Counted from the stretch's first letter, positions 27,788 to 37,553 are shown. The stretch: 64,000 nucleotides of DNA from Streptomyces tropicalis (GCF_029269835.1 NZ_JARJBB010000001.1:434001-498000), one strand, 5' to 3'. Notes: generated by a model not told the origin, from the letters alone. A program made the numbers and translations.

Positions 27788-28663
27788 TCAGCCGGCGACC
27801 GGGTACAGCGCCCCGCGGCGGCCCTCCGGCGAGGCCAGCCACTCCAGCTTCGCCGCCGTGTTCGCCTCGTCCAGGGGCGTGTGCAGCACGATCGTCAGGT
27901 CCGGGCGGGCCGGCACCTTCAGCGCCGTCGACTCCACGCTGAGCAGCCCGACCAGCGGATGGTCGAGCTCCTTGCGCAGCTGCCCGGCGTCCTCGATGTC
28001 CCGCTGCTCCCACAGGGCGGTGAACTCGGCGCTGGCGGCGCTCACCTCGGCGAGCACGGCCTGCAGGCCCTCGTCGCCGGGGGCGGCGGCGCACGCGGCC
28101 CGGAACTGCGCCACCACGGCCCGCGCGTTGCTCTCCCAGCTCCGGCTGCGGGCGCGGTACAGAGGGTCGGTGAAGAAGTCGACCAGGCAGTTCTGCGAGC
28201 CGCCGGGCCCCATGCCGAGCACGGCCGCGGCCGCCTCGTTGTACATCACGCAGGTGTAGTACCGGTCCATGATGTGGGCCGGATACGGCATCCACGTGTC
28301 GATCAGACGCCGCAGACCGTCGCACATGTCCCGCCGCTCCGGGGCCACTTCGGGCGCGGGCGGGTTGAGCCCGGCCAGCACGTACAGGTGGCGCCGCTCG
28401 GCGTCCCCGAGCCGCAGCACCCGGGCCACGGAGTTCAGCACCTGCGGCGAGACGGAGATGTCCCGGCCCTGCTCCAGCCACTGGTACCAGGAGGCGCCCA
28501 CCCCCGCGAGCACGGCCACCTCCTCCCGGCGCAGCCCCGGTGTGCGGCGCCGGGACCCGCCGGCCGGCAGTCCGGCCTCGGCCGGGGAGACCCGGGCCCT
28601 CCGGCTCATCAGGAACGCGCGCAGCTCGGCGCGCCGACGACTCCCCGTCACGTCCTCGGCCAT
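27788..28663 (-). CDS. XRE-family regulator with MmyB-like ligand domain (second)
   Basis: 291 residues from the ATG at 28663 (AEDVTGSRRRAELRAF). The helix-turn-helix has RRRTPGLRREEVAVLAGVGASWYQWLEQGR, near residues 40-70, written here as adjoining motifs. The ~190-residue C-terminal domain is MmyB-like (MYNEAAAAVLG, CLVDFFTDPLYR). It has the same architecture and divergent arrangement with a DHA2 exporter as the pair at 4440-6871 but is only modestly similar to it, so an ancient duplication or independent gain is more likely than a recent copy. Probable repressor of MFS 28757-30208. Confidence 0.88.
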   Translation of the reverse strand: MAEDVTGSRRRAELRAFLMSRRARVSPAEAGLPAGGSRRRTPGLRREEVAVLAGVGASWYQWLEQGRDISVSPQVLNSVARVLRLGDAERRHLYVLAGLNPPAPEVAPERRDMCDGLRRLIDTWMPYPAHIMDRYYTCVMYNEAAAAVLGMGPGGSQNCLVDFFTDPLYRARSRSWESNARAVVAQFRAACAAAPGDEGLQAVLAEVSAASAEFTALWEQRDIEDAGQLRKELDHPLVGLLSVESTALKVPARPDLTIVLHTPLDEANTAAKLEWLASPEGRRGALYPVAG

Positions 28664-28689
28664 CCTGGAACTCCCCCTCGTATTCCGGC

Positions 28690-28709
28690 TGGTGGTGCCG
28701 CCACCACCA
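28690..28709. promoter_or_regulatory. Candidate operator of the second XRE/MmyB regulator
   Basis: TGGTGGTG (28690-28697) and CACCACCA (28702-28709) form an exact inverted repeat with a 4-bp spacer, between the divergent regulator and exporter starts. Confidence 0.55.
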
Positions 28710-28756
28710 TAAGCACGCTCTCCCCGCGGGCGTTCCGCCCGGCCGACGCTGGGGTC

Positions 28757-30208
28757 ATGGCGATCGACACCACCACCCCGGCCCCCTCCCGGCCAGAACC
28801 GTCCGACACCGCCCGGCTGTCGACGCGCGACACCCTGGTCCTCTTCGTGCTGTGCGCGGCCCAGTTCATGGTCGCGCTGGACTTCTCCGTCCTGAACGTC
28901 GCCCTGCCCGCCCTCGGCACCGACCTCGGCATGAGCCGGTCGGCGCTGCAGTGGGCGGTGACGGCCTTCGCGCTGCCCTCCGGCGGGTTCCTGCTGCTCC
29001 TCGGCCGCGTGGGCGACCTCTACGGCCGGCGCAGGCTGTTCCTGACCGGCCTGGCGCTCTTCGGCGCGGCCTCGCTGCTGGCCGCCCTCGCCCCGGACCC
29101 GGCGACCCTCCTCACCGGCCGTGCGCTCCAGGGGCTCGGCGCGGCGGCGATCGTCCCGACCGGCATGTCCCTGCTGACCACGACCTTCCCGGAGGGCCCG
29201 GCCCGCGACCGCGCCCTCGGCATCTCCGGCACGCTGCTCTCGCTCGGCTTCACCGTCGGCATGCTGGCGGGCGGCGTCCTCACGGACACCCTCGGCTGGC
29301 GCTCGACGATGGGGCTGCTGTCCCTGTGCACGCTGGTCGTGCTGCCGCTGGCCCCCGGTCTGCTGTCGGAGTCGCGGACCCCGCACCGGCCCCGCCTCGA
29401 CGTACCCGGCGCCGTCACCGTCACCGGCGGTCTGCTCTGCCTGATCTACGCCCTGACCACGGCCGCCGACCGCGGCTTCGGCGGCGCCGACGTCGTCGCC
29501 CCGCTGACCGCCGGCGTCCTGCTGATCGCCCTGTTCACGGCGGTGGAGGCCCGTTCCGACGCTCCGCTGGTCTCGCTGCCGATGCTGCGGCGCCGCACGG
29601 TCGCGTGGGGGAACCTGGGCGGGCTGGTCACCTTCTCGATGATGTCGACGGTGGTCTTCGTCCTGACCCTGTACCTGCAGGAGGTGCTGCGGCTGTCGGC
29701 GTTCGGGGCGGGCCTGGTCTTCGGCGTCCAGGGCCTGATGTCGGCGCTGGCGGGCTCGCTGGCCCCCCGGGTCGTCGGGCGCTTCGGCGCCCGGCGCACC
29801 CTGGCCGGCTCGCTGGCGGGACAGGGCGTGCTGACCGCCGCGCTGCTCGGCCTGGACGCGGGCCCCTGGTCGGTGGTCCTGGCCACCGCGGCCGTGTCCC
29901 TGGCGAGCATGTGCCACCTGGGCGCGATCGTCTCCTACGGGCTGACGGTCACCTCCGGCGTCCCCGACGAGAAGCAGGGCCTGGCCACCGGGCTGGTCAC
30001 CTCGACCCAGCAGGTCGGCCTCACCGTGGGCATCCCGCTCCTGGGCGTGCTCGCCACGACGTCCGCGGACCTGACGGCGGGCGTGCACACGGTGCTGGCG
30101 CTGGACGCGGTGATCGTCCTCGCCGCGGCCGCGGCGGTCGCCGCCGGACTGCGGGGCCGGCGGGCCGCCTCAGGGCCGGTCGAGACGGAGCCGCTCGGCC
30201 CGCGGTAG
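28757..30208 (+). CDS. MFS exporter, DHA2 family
   Basis: 483 residues from the ATG at 28757. TM1 has LDFSVLNVALPAL, motif A GRVGDLYGRRR; about 14 hydrophobic segments. A likely drug or metabolite efflux pump under the divergent XRE/MmyB regulator. Its last 39 bp overlap the 3' end of the convergent MmcQ/YjbR-like gene, an unusually tight join that suggests the pair was inserted or trimmed here. Confidence 0.87.
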   Translation: MAIDTTTPAPSRPEPSDTARLSTRDTLVLFVLCAAQFMVALDFSVLNVALPALGTDLGMSRSALQWAVTAFALPSGGFLLLLGRVGDLYGRRRLFLTGLALFGAASLLAALAPDPATLLTGRALQGLGAAAIVPTGMSLLTTTFPEGPARDRALGISGTLLSLGFTVGMLAGGVLTDTLGWRSTMGLLSLCTLVVLPLAPGLLSESRTPHRPRLDVPGAVTVTGGLLCLIYALTTAADRGFGGADVVAPLTAGVLLIALFTAVEARSDAPLVSLPMLRRRTVAWGNLGGLVTFSMMSTVVFVLTLYLQEVLRLSAFGAGLVFGVQGLMSALAGSLAPRVVGRFGARRTLAGSLAGQGVLTAALLGLDAGPWSVVLATAAVSLASMCHLGAIVSYGLTVTSGVPDEKQGLATGLVTSTQQVGLTVGIPLLGVLATTSADLTAGVHTVLALDAVIVLAAAAAVAAGLRGRRAASGPVETEPLGPR

Positions 30209-30529
30209 TCCCGCCACCACCAGGTCGTAGGAGTCCTCGATCAGCTCCCGGACCAGCCGGTCCGGGAGTCCGGCGTCGACGGTGACCGTGTTCCAGTGGC
30301 GCTTGTTCATGTGCCAGCCGGGCACGATCAGTCCCTCGTGCTCGGTGCGCAGCCGGACCGCGTCCTCCGGGTCGCACTTGAGGTTGGCCTTCAGCGGGCG
30401 GGCGTCGAGCGCCGACAGGGCGAACAGCCGGCCCGCGACCTTGAAGACGGAGGTCTCCGGGCCGAAGGGGAAGTCCTCCCCGGCCGCGTCGAAGGACAGG
30501 CAGAGGGAGCGGAGCTCCTGCGGGGTCAC
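30170..30529 (-). CDS. MmcQ/YjbR-family protein
   Basis: 119 residues, normal length for the family. Start is GTG ([30 protein letters not shown] in adjacent stretches), with KANLKCDPEDAVRLR and the C-terminal HWNTVTVDAGLPDRLVRELIEDSYDLV, a CyaY-like fold named a DNA-binding domain but with uncertain function. Its GTGA start overlaps the stop of the CBS-domain gene, so they are coupled in the phoH-ybeY operon. Confidence 0.88.
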   Translation of the reverse strand: MTPQELRSLCLSFDAAGEDFPFGPETSVFKVAGRLFALSALDARPLKANLKCDPEDAVRLRTEHEGLIVPGWHMNKRHWNTVTVDAGLPDRLVRELIEDSYDLVVAGLPRAERLRLDRP

Positions 30530-31836
30530 TCCGGCGCCCCCTCCTCGCCGTCCGGCGCGGCCGGCGGCTTCAGGGGTTCGACGAGCACCGTCACGATCTT
30601 GTTCCGGCGGCCGGCCGAAGCCTCCGCGGTCAGGCGCAGCTCCCGGCCGTCGGGGACCTCCACGACGGCCGACGCCCCGGCGATGGGCACCCGGCCCAGG
30701 GCCTTGGCGAGGAGGCCGCCGACGGTCTCCACGTCCTCGTCGTCGTACTCCTCCAGGCCGTACAGCTCGCCCAGGTCGGTGATGTCGAGGCGGGCGGTGA
30801 CACGGAAGCGGTCGTCGCCGAGGTCCTCCACCGGCGGCAGTTCCCGGTCGTACTCGTCGGTGATCTCGCCGACGATCTCCTCGAGGATGTCCTCGATGGT
30901 GACGATGCCGGCCGTGCCGCCGTACTCGTCGATGACGACGGCGACGTGGTTGCGCTCCTTCTGCATCTCGCGCAGGAGGTCGCCGGCGTTCTTGGTGTCG
31001 GGCACGAAGACCGCGGGGCGCATGGCCGTGGAGACCAGCTCGCTCTCGGCGTCCCGGCTGATGTGCGTCTTGCGGACCAGGTCCTTCAGGTACACCATCC
31101 CGACGACGTCGTCCTCGCTCTCACCGGTGACCGGGATGCGCGAGAACCCGGACCGCAGGGCGAGGGTGAGGGCCTGACGGATGGTCTTGTAGCGCTCGAT
31201 GACCACGAGGTCGGTGCGCGGCACCATCACCTCCCGCACCAGGGTGTCGCCGAGCTCGAACACCGAGTGCACCATCCGGCGCTCCTCGTCCTCGATCAGC
31301 GACTCCTGCTCGGCGAGGTCGACCATGGCCCGCAGCTCCGCCTCGGAGGCGAAGGGGCCGCGGCGGAAGCCCTTGCCCGGGGTGAGCGCGTTGCCGATGA
31401 GGATCAGCAGCGGCGGGATCGGGCCCATGATGCGGGCCAGCGGCAGCAGCACGTACGCCGCCGCGGTCGCGGTGTTCAGCGGGTGCTGGCGGCCGATGGT
31501 GCGCGGGGAGACCCCGACGGCGACGTAGGAGACCAGCACCATCACCGCGATGGCGACGACGAGGGCCTCGGCGGTGTCGGAGAACTCCTCCAGGCAGGCG
31601 TAGGTGACCAGCGCGGCCGCCGCCATCTCGCAGGTGACGCGGACCAGCAGGGCCACGTTGAGGTAGCGGGTCGGGTCGGCGGCGATCTGCGCGAGCTTGG
31701 CGCCGCCGCGGCGGCCGGACTTCACCGCCTCCTCGGCGCGGAAGCTGGAGACGCGCGCGAGGCCCGCCTCCGCACAGGCGGCGAGCCACGCGACGACGAC
31801 GAGCGCGATCGCGCCGAGGACGATCTGCGGGCTCAT
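30526..31836 (-). CDS. CNNM/CorC-type membrane protein with CBS domains
   Basis: 436 residues from the ATG at 31836, overlapping the ybeY stop (ATGA). An N-terminal DUF21 membrane domain (~residues 1-170, three or four segments, [13 protein letters not shown]) is followed by two CBS domains ([17 protein letters not shown]... and the block containing [24 protein letters not shown]) and a C-terminal transporter-associated CorC/HlyC domain ([22 protein letters not shown]). The family includes magnesium/cobalt transporters and old 'hemolysin-like' proteins; magnesium transport is the likely role. Confidence 0.9.
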   Translation of the reverse strand: MSPQIVLGAIALVVVAWLAACAEAGLARVSSFRAEEAVKSGRRGGAKLAQIAADPTRYLNVALLVRVTCEMAAAALVTYACLEEFSDTAEALVVAIAVMVLVSYVAVGVSPRTIGRQHPLNTATAAAYVLLPLARIMGPIPPLLILIGNALTPGKGFRRGPFASEAELRAMVDLAEQESLIEDEERRMVHSVFELGDTLVREVMVPRTDLVVIERYKTIRQALTLALRSGFSRIPVTGESEDDVVGMVYLKDLVRKTHISRDAESELVSTAMRPAVFVPDTKNAGDLLREMQKERNHVAVVIDEYGGTAGIVTIEDILEEIVGEITDEYDRELPPVEDLGDDRFRVTARLDITDLGELYGLEEYDDEDVETVGGLLAKALGRVPIAGASAVVEVPDGRELRLTAEASAGRRNKIVTVLVEPLKPPAAPDGEEGAPE

Positions 31837-32330
31837 GAGACGGTCGGGGCAGGGGACGGGCCGGTGATGCCCTTCTCCGCGCGCCAGCCGTCCACGATGG
31901 CGGCCTGCAGGCCGAACATCTCGGCCTTCTCGTCCGGTTCCTCGTGGTCGTAGCCGAGCAGGTGCAGCACACCGTGGACGGTGAGGAGCTGGAGCTCCTC
32001 GTCCATGGTGTGCTGCGTCGGGGCCTCGGCGCCCTGCTTCGTGGCGACCTCGGGGCAGAGCACGATGTCGCCGAGCAGGCCCTGCGGGGGCTCCTCCTCG
32101 TCCTTGGCCGGGGGACGCAGCTCGTCCATCGGGAAGGACATGACATCCGTCGGCCCGGGCAGGTCCATCCACTGGATGTGCAGCTGCTCCATGGCGTCGG
32201 CGTCCACCACGATCACCGAGAGCTCGGAGAGCGGGTGGATGCGCATCCGCGCGAGCGCGTAGCGGGCGATGTCGAGGATCGCCTGCTCGTCGACCTCGGT
32301 TCCGGACTCGTTGTTGACGTCGATCGACAT
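31833..32330 (-). CDS. ybeY: Endoribonuclease YbeY
   Basis: 165 residues. The zinc site [11 protein letters not shown] (HxxxHxxxxxH) is near residue 120, preceded by [11 protein letters not shown] and [12 protein letters not shown]. YbeY is needed for 16S rRNA 3' maturation and ribosome quality control. It lies 12 bp after phoH and overlaps the CBS-protein start, an operon arrangement shared by most actinobacteria. Confidence 0.96.
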   Translation of the reverse strand: MSIDVNNESGTEVDEQAILDIARYALARMRIHPLSELSVIVVDADAMEQLHIQWMDLPGPTDVMSFPMDELRPPAKDEEEPPQGLLGDIVLCPEVATKQGAEAPTQHTMDEELQLLTVHGVLHLLGYDHEEPDEKAEMFGLQAAIVDGWRAEKGITGPSPAPTVS

Positions 32331-32342
32331 GGTCGTGCTGGT

Positions 32343-33422
32343 CTACTTCCCCTTGTGCCCGTGGCCGGGCTTGCCGCGGCCCGCGCCCTGGCGGGCGCCG
32401 TTCTCGGTGCCGTGCGTGCTGTCGTACTTCTCGTACGCGTCGACGATACGGCCCACCAGCTTGTGCCGGACGACGTCCTGGGAGGACAGGCGGGAGAAGT
32501 GGACGTCCTCGAGGCCCTCCAGGATCTCCTGCACCTGGCGCAGCCCGGACTTGGTGCCGCTCGGCAGGTCCACCTGGGTGACGTCGCCCGTGATCACGAT
32601 CTTCGAGTCGAAGCCGAGGCGGGTGAGGAACATCTTCATCTGCTCGGGGCTCGTGTTCTGCGCCTCGTCCAGGATGATGAAGGCGTCGTTGAGCGTGCGG
32701 CCCCGCATGTAGGCCAGCGGGGCGACCTCGATGGTGCCCGCGGCCATCAGCCTCGGGATGGAGTCGGGGTCGAGCATGTCGTGCAGCGCGTCGTACAGCG
32801 GGCGCAGGTAGGGGTCGATCTTCTCGTAGAGGGTGCCCGGGAGGAAGCCCAGGCGCTCGCCGGCCTCGACCGCCGGGCGGGTGAGGATGATGCGGTTGAC
32901 CTGCTTGGACTGCAGCGCCTGCACCGCCTTGGCCATGGCGAGGTAGGTCTTGCCGGTGCCCGCCGGGCCGATGCCGAAGACGACGGTGTGCTTGTCGATC
33001 GCGTCGACGTAGCGCTTCTGGTTGAGCGTCTTGGGGCGGATGGTGCGCCCGCGCGAGGACAGGATGTTCTGTGTGAGGACCTCGGCCGGGGTCTCCTGGC
33101 CGTCGCCCTCCCCGTTCCCGCTCGCCTTGAGCATGGCGATCGAGCGTTCCACTGCGTCCTCCGTCATCGGCTGCCCGGTGCGGAGCACCAGCATCATCTC
33201 GTCGAACACGCGCTGGATGAGGGCGACGTCCGCGGCCTCGCCGACCGCGCTGATCTCGTTGCCCCGGACGTGGATGTCGGCGCCCGGGAACGCCCGCTCG
33301 ATGATGCGCAGCAGGGAGTCGCCCGACCCCAGCACGGTCACCATGGGGTGCTGGGCGGGGACGGTGATCTGTGCTCTGGCCTTCCCCTGCTCGGGGGTGT
33401 GGGCTGTGGGTGTCTGAGTCAT
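32343..33422 (-). CDS. phoH: PhoH-family ATPase
   Basis: 359 residues. Walker A is [14 protein letters not shown], Walker [11 protein letters not shown], with the [16 protein letters not shown] loop between. The N-terminal ~110 residues contain a KH-like region ([25 protein letters not shown]). A C-terminal Gly/Lys tail follows. PhoH proteins bind RNA and are linked to RNA processing with YbeY. First gene of the phoH-ybeY-CBS-MmcQ operon. Confidence 0.95.
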   Translation of the reverse strand: MTQTPTAHTPEQGKARAQITVPAQHPMVTVLGSGDSLLRIIERAFPGADIHVRGNEISAVGEAADVALIQRVFDEMMLVLRTGQPMTEDAVERSIAMLKASGNGEGDGQETPAEVLTQNILSSRGRTIRPKTLNQKRYVDAIDKHTVVFGIGPAGTGKTYLAMAKAVQALQSKQVNRIILTRPAVEAGERLGFLPGTLYEKIDPYLRPLYDALHDMLDPDSIPRLMAAGTIEVAPLAYMRGRTLNDAFIILDEAQNTSPEQMKMFLTRLGFDSKIVITGDVTQVDLPSGTKSGLRQVQEILEGLEDVHFSRLSSQDVVRHKLVGRIVDAYEKYDSTHGTENGARQGAGRGKPGHGHKGK

Positions 33423-33536
33423 GGGCCGGCGCTGAAGGCCTGTGATTCCTCCTCGTCAGGGCCGCACGGCTGAGGGCGGCCTCGCGTCTCCCAGGGTACG
33501 ACGGGGCACGGGCGGGGCCGTAGGGCTTTTCGGTGC

Positions 33537-33564
33537 GGGGGCCGGGCGGAGCGGCCCGGCCCCC
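33537..33564 (-). terminator. Terminator of the GH31 gene
   Basis: GGGGGCCGGGC (33537-33547) pairs perfectly with GCCCGGCCCCC (33554-33564), loop 6 nt, just beyond the GH31 stop. Confidence 0.7.
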
Positions 33565-33582
33565 GGGTGCCGGCGCTCCGGG

Positions 33583-35670
33583 TCAGCGCAGCGCGCGCAG
33601 TGCCTTGTCCGCGCCCGGGGCGCCGCGGCGCACGAAGACGGGCGTGGTGCCGAGCGGGGTGCCGTAGCCCGTGAGGGTCCGCGGGCCGTGCAGGGTGGTG
33701 CCGTGGACGACGTCGTACCAGGTCCCCTGCGGCAGGTGCACGGTCCGGGACCCCCCGGGGGTGAGCTGGGGGGCGGCCAGGACGGCCGGGCCGAGCAGCC
33801 ACTCGTCGGTGACCGTGTAGCCGGCTGGGTCCTTCGGGAAGTCGAAGAACAGCGGCCGCATGATCGGGTCGCCGGTGCGCAGGGTCTGCCGCACCTGGTC
33901 GCGGATGTAGGGCGCCAGGCGTTCGTGGCGGGCGATCGCCGCGCGGTAGAGGTCGACGGTCTCCCGGTCGTAGGTCACCTTCTTGCCGGTGGTGACGTCG
34001 ACGGTGTCGACGGGCGAGGTCGAGGCGTACATGAGCGGCTGCAGGGCGGCCGACTGGGCCCAGCGCACCAGGACCTGCTTGCTCGGCGCGGGCTGCCCGC
34101 TGGAGCCGCCGATCATGTCGGTGGTGACGAAGGGGTAGCCGATGGTCGAGATGGCCAGGTTCTGCGTGACGGAGGCCCGCAGCGAGTTCCAGCCGGTGCC
34201 CTTGTCGACCTGCCGGGTGACGAATCCGGCGCGGTGGGCGGTGGTGTCCCAGTGCACCCGGATGCCGACGCCCTGGAGGTCGAAGCCGTCGGCGAGTTCG
34301 GCGCCGAGCCGCTGGTAGTCGGTGGGCTTGTACCCGGGGTGGGGGGCGCAGCGGTCGTCGAAGAAGCGGGTGTCGAACTTCAGCCCGTCGATGCCGTAGG
34401 TGCTCATCAGGTGGTGGAGCCGGCCGACGTACCAGGCGCGGGCGTCGGGGTTGGCGAGGTCGATGATCCCCGCGGTGCCGTTCCACCAGGTGACGGTGCA
34501 CGGCCTGGCGGTGCCGGCGGCGTCCTTGAGCAGGTATCCGTGGTCGGCGGCGTACCGGTACTGGTCGGAGTCGAGGTTGATCCAGAGCGTCACCCAGAGG
34601 CCGAAGTCGAAGCCGAGGGAGTGGATGGTGCGGGACATGGCGGCGGGGTCGGGGTAGGCCTTCGCGTCGAAGGTCATGTTCCCGTAGTCGGACTCCCACT
34701 TGTCGTCGAGCTGGAGGGTGTGGCCGCGGACGCCGTGGTCGTGCAGGGCGCGGGCGTAGGAGAGGAGCTTGGCCTGGTCGACGTGGGTGTAGAACTGCGC
34801 CCACGAGTTCCACACCGGATCGGCGTACTGCGCGTCGGTGGCGTCGCTCTTGGCGGGCTTGCCCACGATGCCGACGTAGTCGCGGTAGACCTCCAGGGGC
34901 GTGGACTCCACGAAGACCGTGGCCCGGTAGGGCTCGGCGGACTCGACGTCGAAGCGGCCGAGGCCGTCGTCCTGCTGGTTGATGGCCACGTCCATGACGT
35001 GCCCGGTGTCGACGCGCAGTCCGGTGGCGTCCGAGGTGTACCAGAACGGGTCGATCATGTAGTACGAGGCCGGGCTGAAGCCCGGGTGGACGACCTGTCC
35101 GGAGTCGAGCGGCCAGGGCTGGTCGGTGGCGGGGCCGCCGGTGGGCGTCTGGGCCTCCCCGTGGCCGTACCAGTGCCCGGCGGACGCCAGTGCGTAGGCG
35201 AGGCCGAGGCGGTCGGCGGCGGCGCCCTTCACCTGCCATTCGAGCCGGTAGCGGTCGGCGGCGGGGGTCACCCGGGCCTCGACGGTGGCGCCGGGGGCGG
35301 TGGTGGCGGCGGTCAGGGCGAGGACGCCGTTCCCGAAGGTCCAGCGGGTCAGGCGGGTGGCGTGCTGCCAGGTGCCGCCGGTGCGGAAGCGGAGGGCTCC
35401 GGTGGCGCCGCCGGCGCCGGCCAGCACGGTGTGCCCGGCGCGGCGGACGTCCAGGGACAGCTGAGCGGCCGTCACATGGACCGAGTAGCCGGGGGCGTTG
35501 CCGCTGGGCGGGACGGTCAGGACGGGACCGGAGGCGGTGGCGGCGACCGTGGGGCCGGGCCTCTGTGGGGCGGCCTGGGCGGTGGTGGGGGCGGCGGGTC
35601 CGACGGGGAGGGCGAGGGTCAGGAGCAGGGCGGCGAGGAGCACATGGGGGCTGCGAATTGGTCTGCGCAC
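33583..35670 (-). CDS. Secreted GH31 alpha-glycosidase
   Basis: 695 residues from a GTG at 35670, with AAGGA upstream and the classic signal peptide RRPIRSPHVLLAALLLTLAL ending near AQAAPQ; the frame is open 39 codons further but that part is not signal-like. A beta-sandwich N-domain precedes the catalytic barrel. The predicted nucleophile is Asp433 in GLKFD and the acid/base Asp489 in QVDKGTGW; WAQFYTHVDQ and DDKWESDYG are other barrel strands. It belongs to the GH31 branch with KFD instead of the common WxDMNE, so the substrate is open (alpha-glucoside, alpha-xyloside or alpha-galactosaminide). A stand-alone secreted enzyme. Confidence 0.85.
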   Translation of the reverse strand: MRRPIRSPHVLLAALLLTLALPVGPAAPTTAQAAPQRPGPTVAATASGPVLTVPPSGNAPGYSVHVTAAQLSLDVRRAGHTVLAGAGGATGALRFRTGGTWQHATRLTRWTFGNGVLALTAATTAPGATVEARVTPAADRYRLEWQVKGAAADRLGLAYALASAGHWYGHGEAQTPTGGPATDQPWPLDSGQVVHPGFSPASYYMIDPFWYTSDATGLRVDTGHVMDVAINQQDDGLGRFDVESAEPYRATVFVESTPLEVYRDYVGIVGKPAKSDATDAQYADPVWNSWAQFYTHVDQAKLLSYARALHDHGVRGHTLQLDDKWESDYGNMTFDAKAYPDPAAMSRTIHSLGFDFGLWVTLWINLDSDQYRYAADHGYLLKDAAGTARPCTVTWWNGTAGIIDLANPDARAWYVGRLHHLMSTYGIDGLKFDTRFFDDRCAPHPGYKPTDYQRLGAELADGFDLQGVGIRVHWDTTAHRAGFVTRQVDKGTGWNSLRASVTQNLAISTIGYPFVTTDMIGGSSGQPAPSKQVLVRWAQSAALQPLMYASTSPVDTVDVTTGKKVTYDRETVDLYRAAIARHERLAPYIRDQVRQTLRTGDPIMRPLFFDFPKDPAGYTVTDEWLLGPAVLAAPQLTPGGSRTVHLPQGTWYDVVHGTTLHGPRTLTGYGTPLGTTPVFVRRGAPGADKALRALR

Positions 35671-35758
35671 GACGCATGTCCTTCGACGGAGGGAGTCTCG
35701 GCGGGAGTCATGGGTCAGGAGGAGCAGGGCCCGTGCAAAATCGTGCTTGATTCTGCCG

Positions 35759-35787
35759 ATAATTGAGCGGTTAACGTCATCTGTCAA
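35759..35787 (-). promoter_or_regulatory. Probable GH31 promoter
   Basis: On the minus strand a perfect TTGACA (35787-35782) is followed after 17 bp by AATTAT (35764-35759), 4 of 6 to TATAAT. The start codon is about 90 bp downstream. Confidence 0.55.
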
Positions 35788-35979
35788 CGGCGGGCTCCGA
35801 TGGGGAGCGTGTCACGGGCGGGTGACGGGCAGGGCGCAGCGACATGGAGGTACGCCGAACTCCCGCCCGGACGGTGAGTGCCCGTCAGCCCGGTATGAGC
35901 AGTCCGGAGCGGGATCCGGGCACGGCCGCGCGGACCGGCCGCCGGACCGGGGGCGAGGACGGGAGCCGGGGCGGGGGCG
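35788..35979. other. 192 bp between GH31 promoter and the PfkB gene
   Basis: No gene or strong repeat; probably the PfkB gene's 3' untranslated region and upstream DNA of the GH31 promoter. Confidence 0.4.
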
Positions 35980-37146
35980 TCAAGCCGACCTGCGGAAGCC
36001 GATCGTGGGCACGGCCCTCCGCCGCGGCCAGGGTTCGACGTCGGCCTCCGGCACCAGGCCCTCCAGGAAGGCGTACCGGCGCAGGGCGGCCGGGTCCTGG
36101 CCGTCCACCGACTGGACCCGGCGCCACCAGGCGGCGACCTCGGACCAGCCGGGCGCGGACAGCGAGCCGCCGAACTCCTGCACCGACAGCGCGGCCGTGA
36201 GGCCCGCGAAGGCGAGCCGGTCGGCGAGCGGCCAGCCGGCCAGGGTGCCGGTGACGAAGCCGGCCACGAAGACGTCGCCCGCGCCCGTGGGGTCCAGCGC
36301 CTCGACCTCGATCGCGGGGACCTCGGCGGTCTCCCCGGTGCGCCGGTCCACCGCGTAGGCGCCCTCGGCGCCCAGGGTGACGACCGCCAGCGGGACGTGC
36401 GCGGTGAGGGCGCGGGCGGCGGCGCGGGGGCAGTCGGTGCCCGTGTAGCGCATCGCCTCCTCGGCGTTGGGCAGGAACGCCTCGCAGTGCTCCAGGTCGG
36501 CGAGGCCGGCGAGGTCCCAGGCGCCGGTGTCGTCCCAGCCGACGTCGGCGAAGACGCGGGTGCCGCGGGCGGCGGCTGCCGCGACCCAGGGGGCCCGCTC
36601 GCCGGGGGTCAGCGAGGCGACGGCGGCGCGCGCCCGGGGCGGGCCGCCGGAGGCGTCCTGGTGGAGCCGGACGGCGTCGGGCGGTGGTTCGTGGCCGTGG
36701 GAGACCATCGTGCGCTCGCCCTCGTACGCCATCGAGACGGTGACCGGGGAGTGCCAGCCGGGCACGGTGGCCGACGGGGAGAGGTCGATGCCCTCGCCCT
36801 GTTCGAGCGCGTCCCAGCAGTACTCGCCGTAGTGGTCGTCGCCGAAGGCGGCCGCGAGGGAGGTGCGCAGGCCGAGACGGGCCAGCGCGGTCGCCATGTT
36901 GGCCACGCCGCCGGGGCTCGACCCCATGCCGCGGGCCCAGGACTCGGTGCCGCGCACCGGGGCGGAGTCGAGGCCGGTGAAGATGATGTCGAGGAAGACG
37001 GGGCCGGTCAGGTAGACGTCCCAGGGCGGGTCGTCCGGGGCGCGCAGGGCGGCCAGGGGATCGACCCGGCCGTGGGCGTGGGGTGTTCCGAGGATGTACT
37101 CCGGGTACTCCGGTCCCTCTCCGGCGGAGGCGTTGGACGCGGTCAC
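35980..37146 (-). CDS. PfkB-family sugar kinase
   Basis: 388 residues from a GTG at 37146 with GGGAGC upstream. The ribokinase fold is clear: WDVYLTGPVFLDIIFTGL near residue 43, GMGSSPGGVANMATALARLG (substrate loop), and the C-terminal anion-hole/catalytic motif DPTGAGDVFVAGF. The N-terminal ~40 residues are an extra lead-in. It phosphorylates a sugar or nucleoside; the substrate is unknown. The secreted GH31 enzyme downstream on the same strand could supply the sugar, but the 309-bp gap argues against one operon. Confidence 0.88.
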   Translation of the reverse strand: MTASNASAGEGPEYPEYILGTPHAHGRVDPLAALRAPDDPPWDVYLTGPVFLDIIFTGLDSAPVRGTESWARGMGSSPGGVANMATALARLGLRTSLAAAFGDDHYGEYCWDALEQGEGIDLSPSATVPGWHSPVTVSMAYEGERTMVSHGHEPPPDAVRLHQDASGGPPRARAAVASLTPGERAPWVAAAAARGTRVFADVGWDDTGAWDLAGLADLEHCEAFLPNAEEAMRYTGTDCPRAAARALTAHVPLAVVTLGAEGAYAVDRRTGETAEVPAIEVEALDPTGAGDVFVAGFVTGTLAGWPLADRLAFAGLTAALSVQEFGGSLSAPGWSEVAAWWRRVQSVDGQDPAALRRYAFLEGLVPEADVEPWPRRRAVPTIGFRRSA

Positions 37147-37537
37147 GGTGCGCTCCCTGACGTGGTGCGGATCAGGCCAGTGTGCACCACCGGTCCGGGC
37201 GGGCGGCCCGGTGCGCGTCCCGCGACGGCCGCCCGCCCGGTCCGGCACCGGAGGGCGGGGCCGGTCCGGGGCGACGGGCCGCTGGCGCCGGCGGCCCGGC
37301 TGCGGCACGGGCGCACCCCTGCCGCGGCCTCTCGCCCGCCGGGGCGCGCAACTCCTCCAGCGGACGGTCCGGTTGGCCGGCGCCGGGTCCGGTCCGTCCC
37401 GGGACGACGGGGTTCGTGCGGGCGCGGTGGCGCGGAGGCCCGGGCACGGACGGAGGCGGAGGCGCGGGGCCACCGGCGTGCGCCGCATCCGCACCGAAAC
37501 CCGCTCGTCTACCCCGGCACTCCGCCCACAAACTGAA

Positions 37538-37553
37538 TGTGGTTCAGATCACA
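37538..37553. promoter_or_regulatory. Crp-like site
   Basis: TGTGG-TTCAGA-TCACA matches the TGTGA-N6-TCACA layout of Crp/FNR-type operators (one mismatch). It lies 121 bp upstream of the MFS start at 37675. Confidence 0.35.

Noticed and set aside
27788..30088. A 766-residue form of the second XRE/MmyB regulator
   Set aside because: The upstream part is antisense to the MFS gene; the ATG at 28663 gives the normal family length.
30526..32172. A longer N-terminus for the CBS-domain protein
   Set aside because: It would overlap ybeY extensively; the ATG at 31836 starts right at the first membrane segment and overlaps the ybeY stop.
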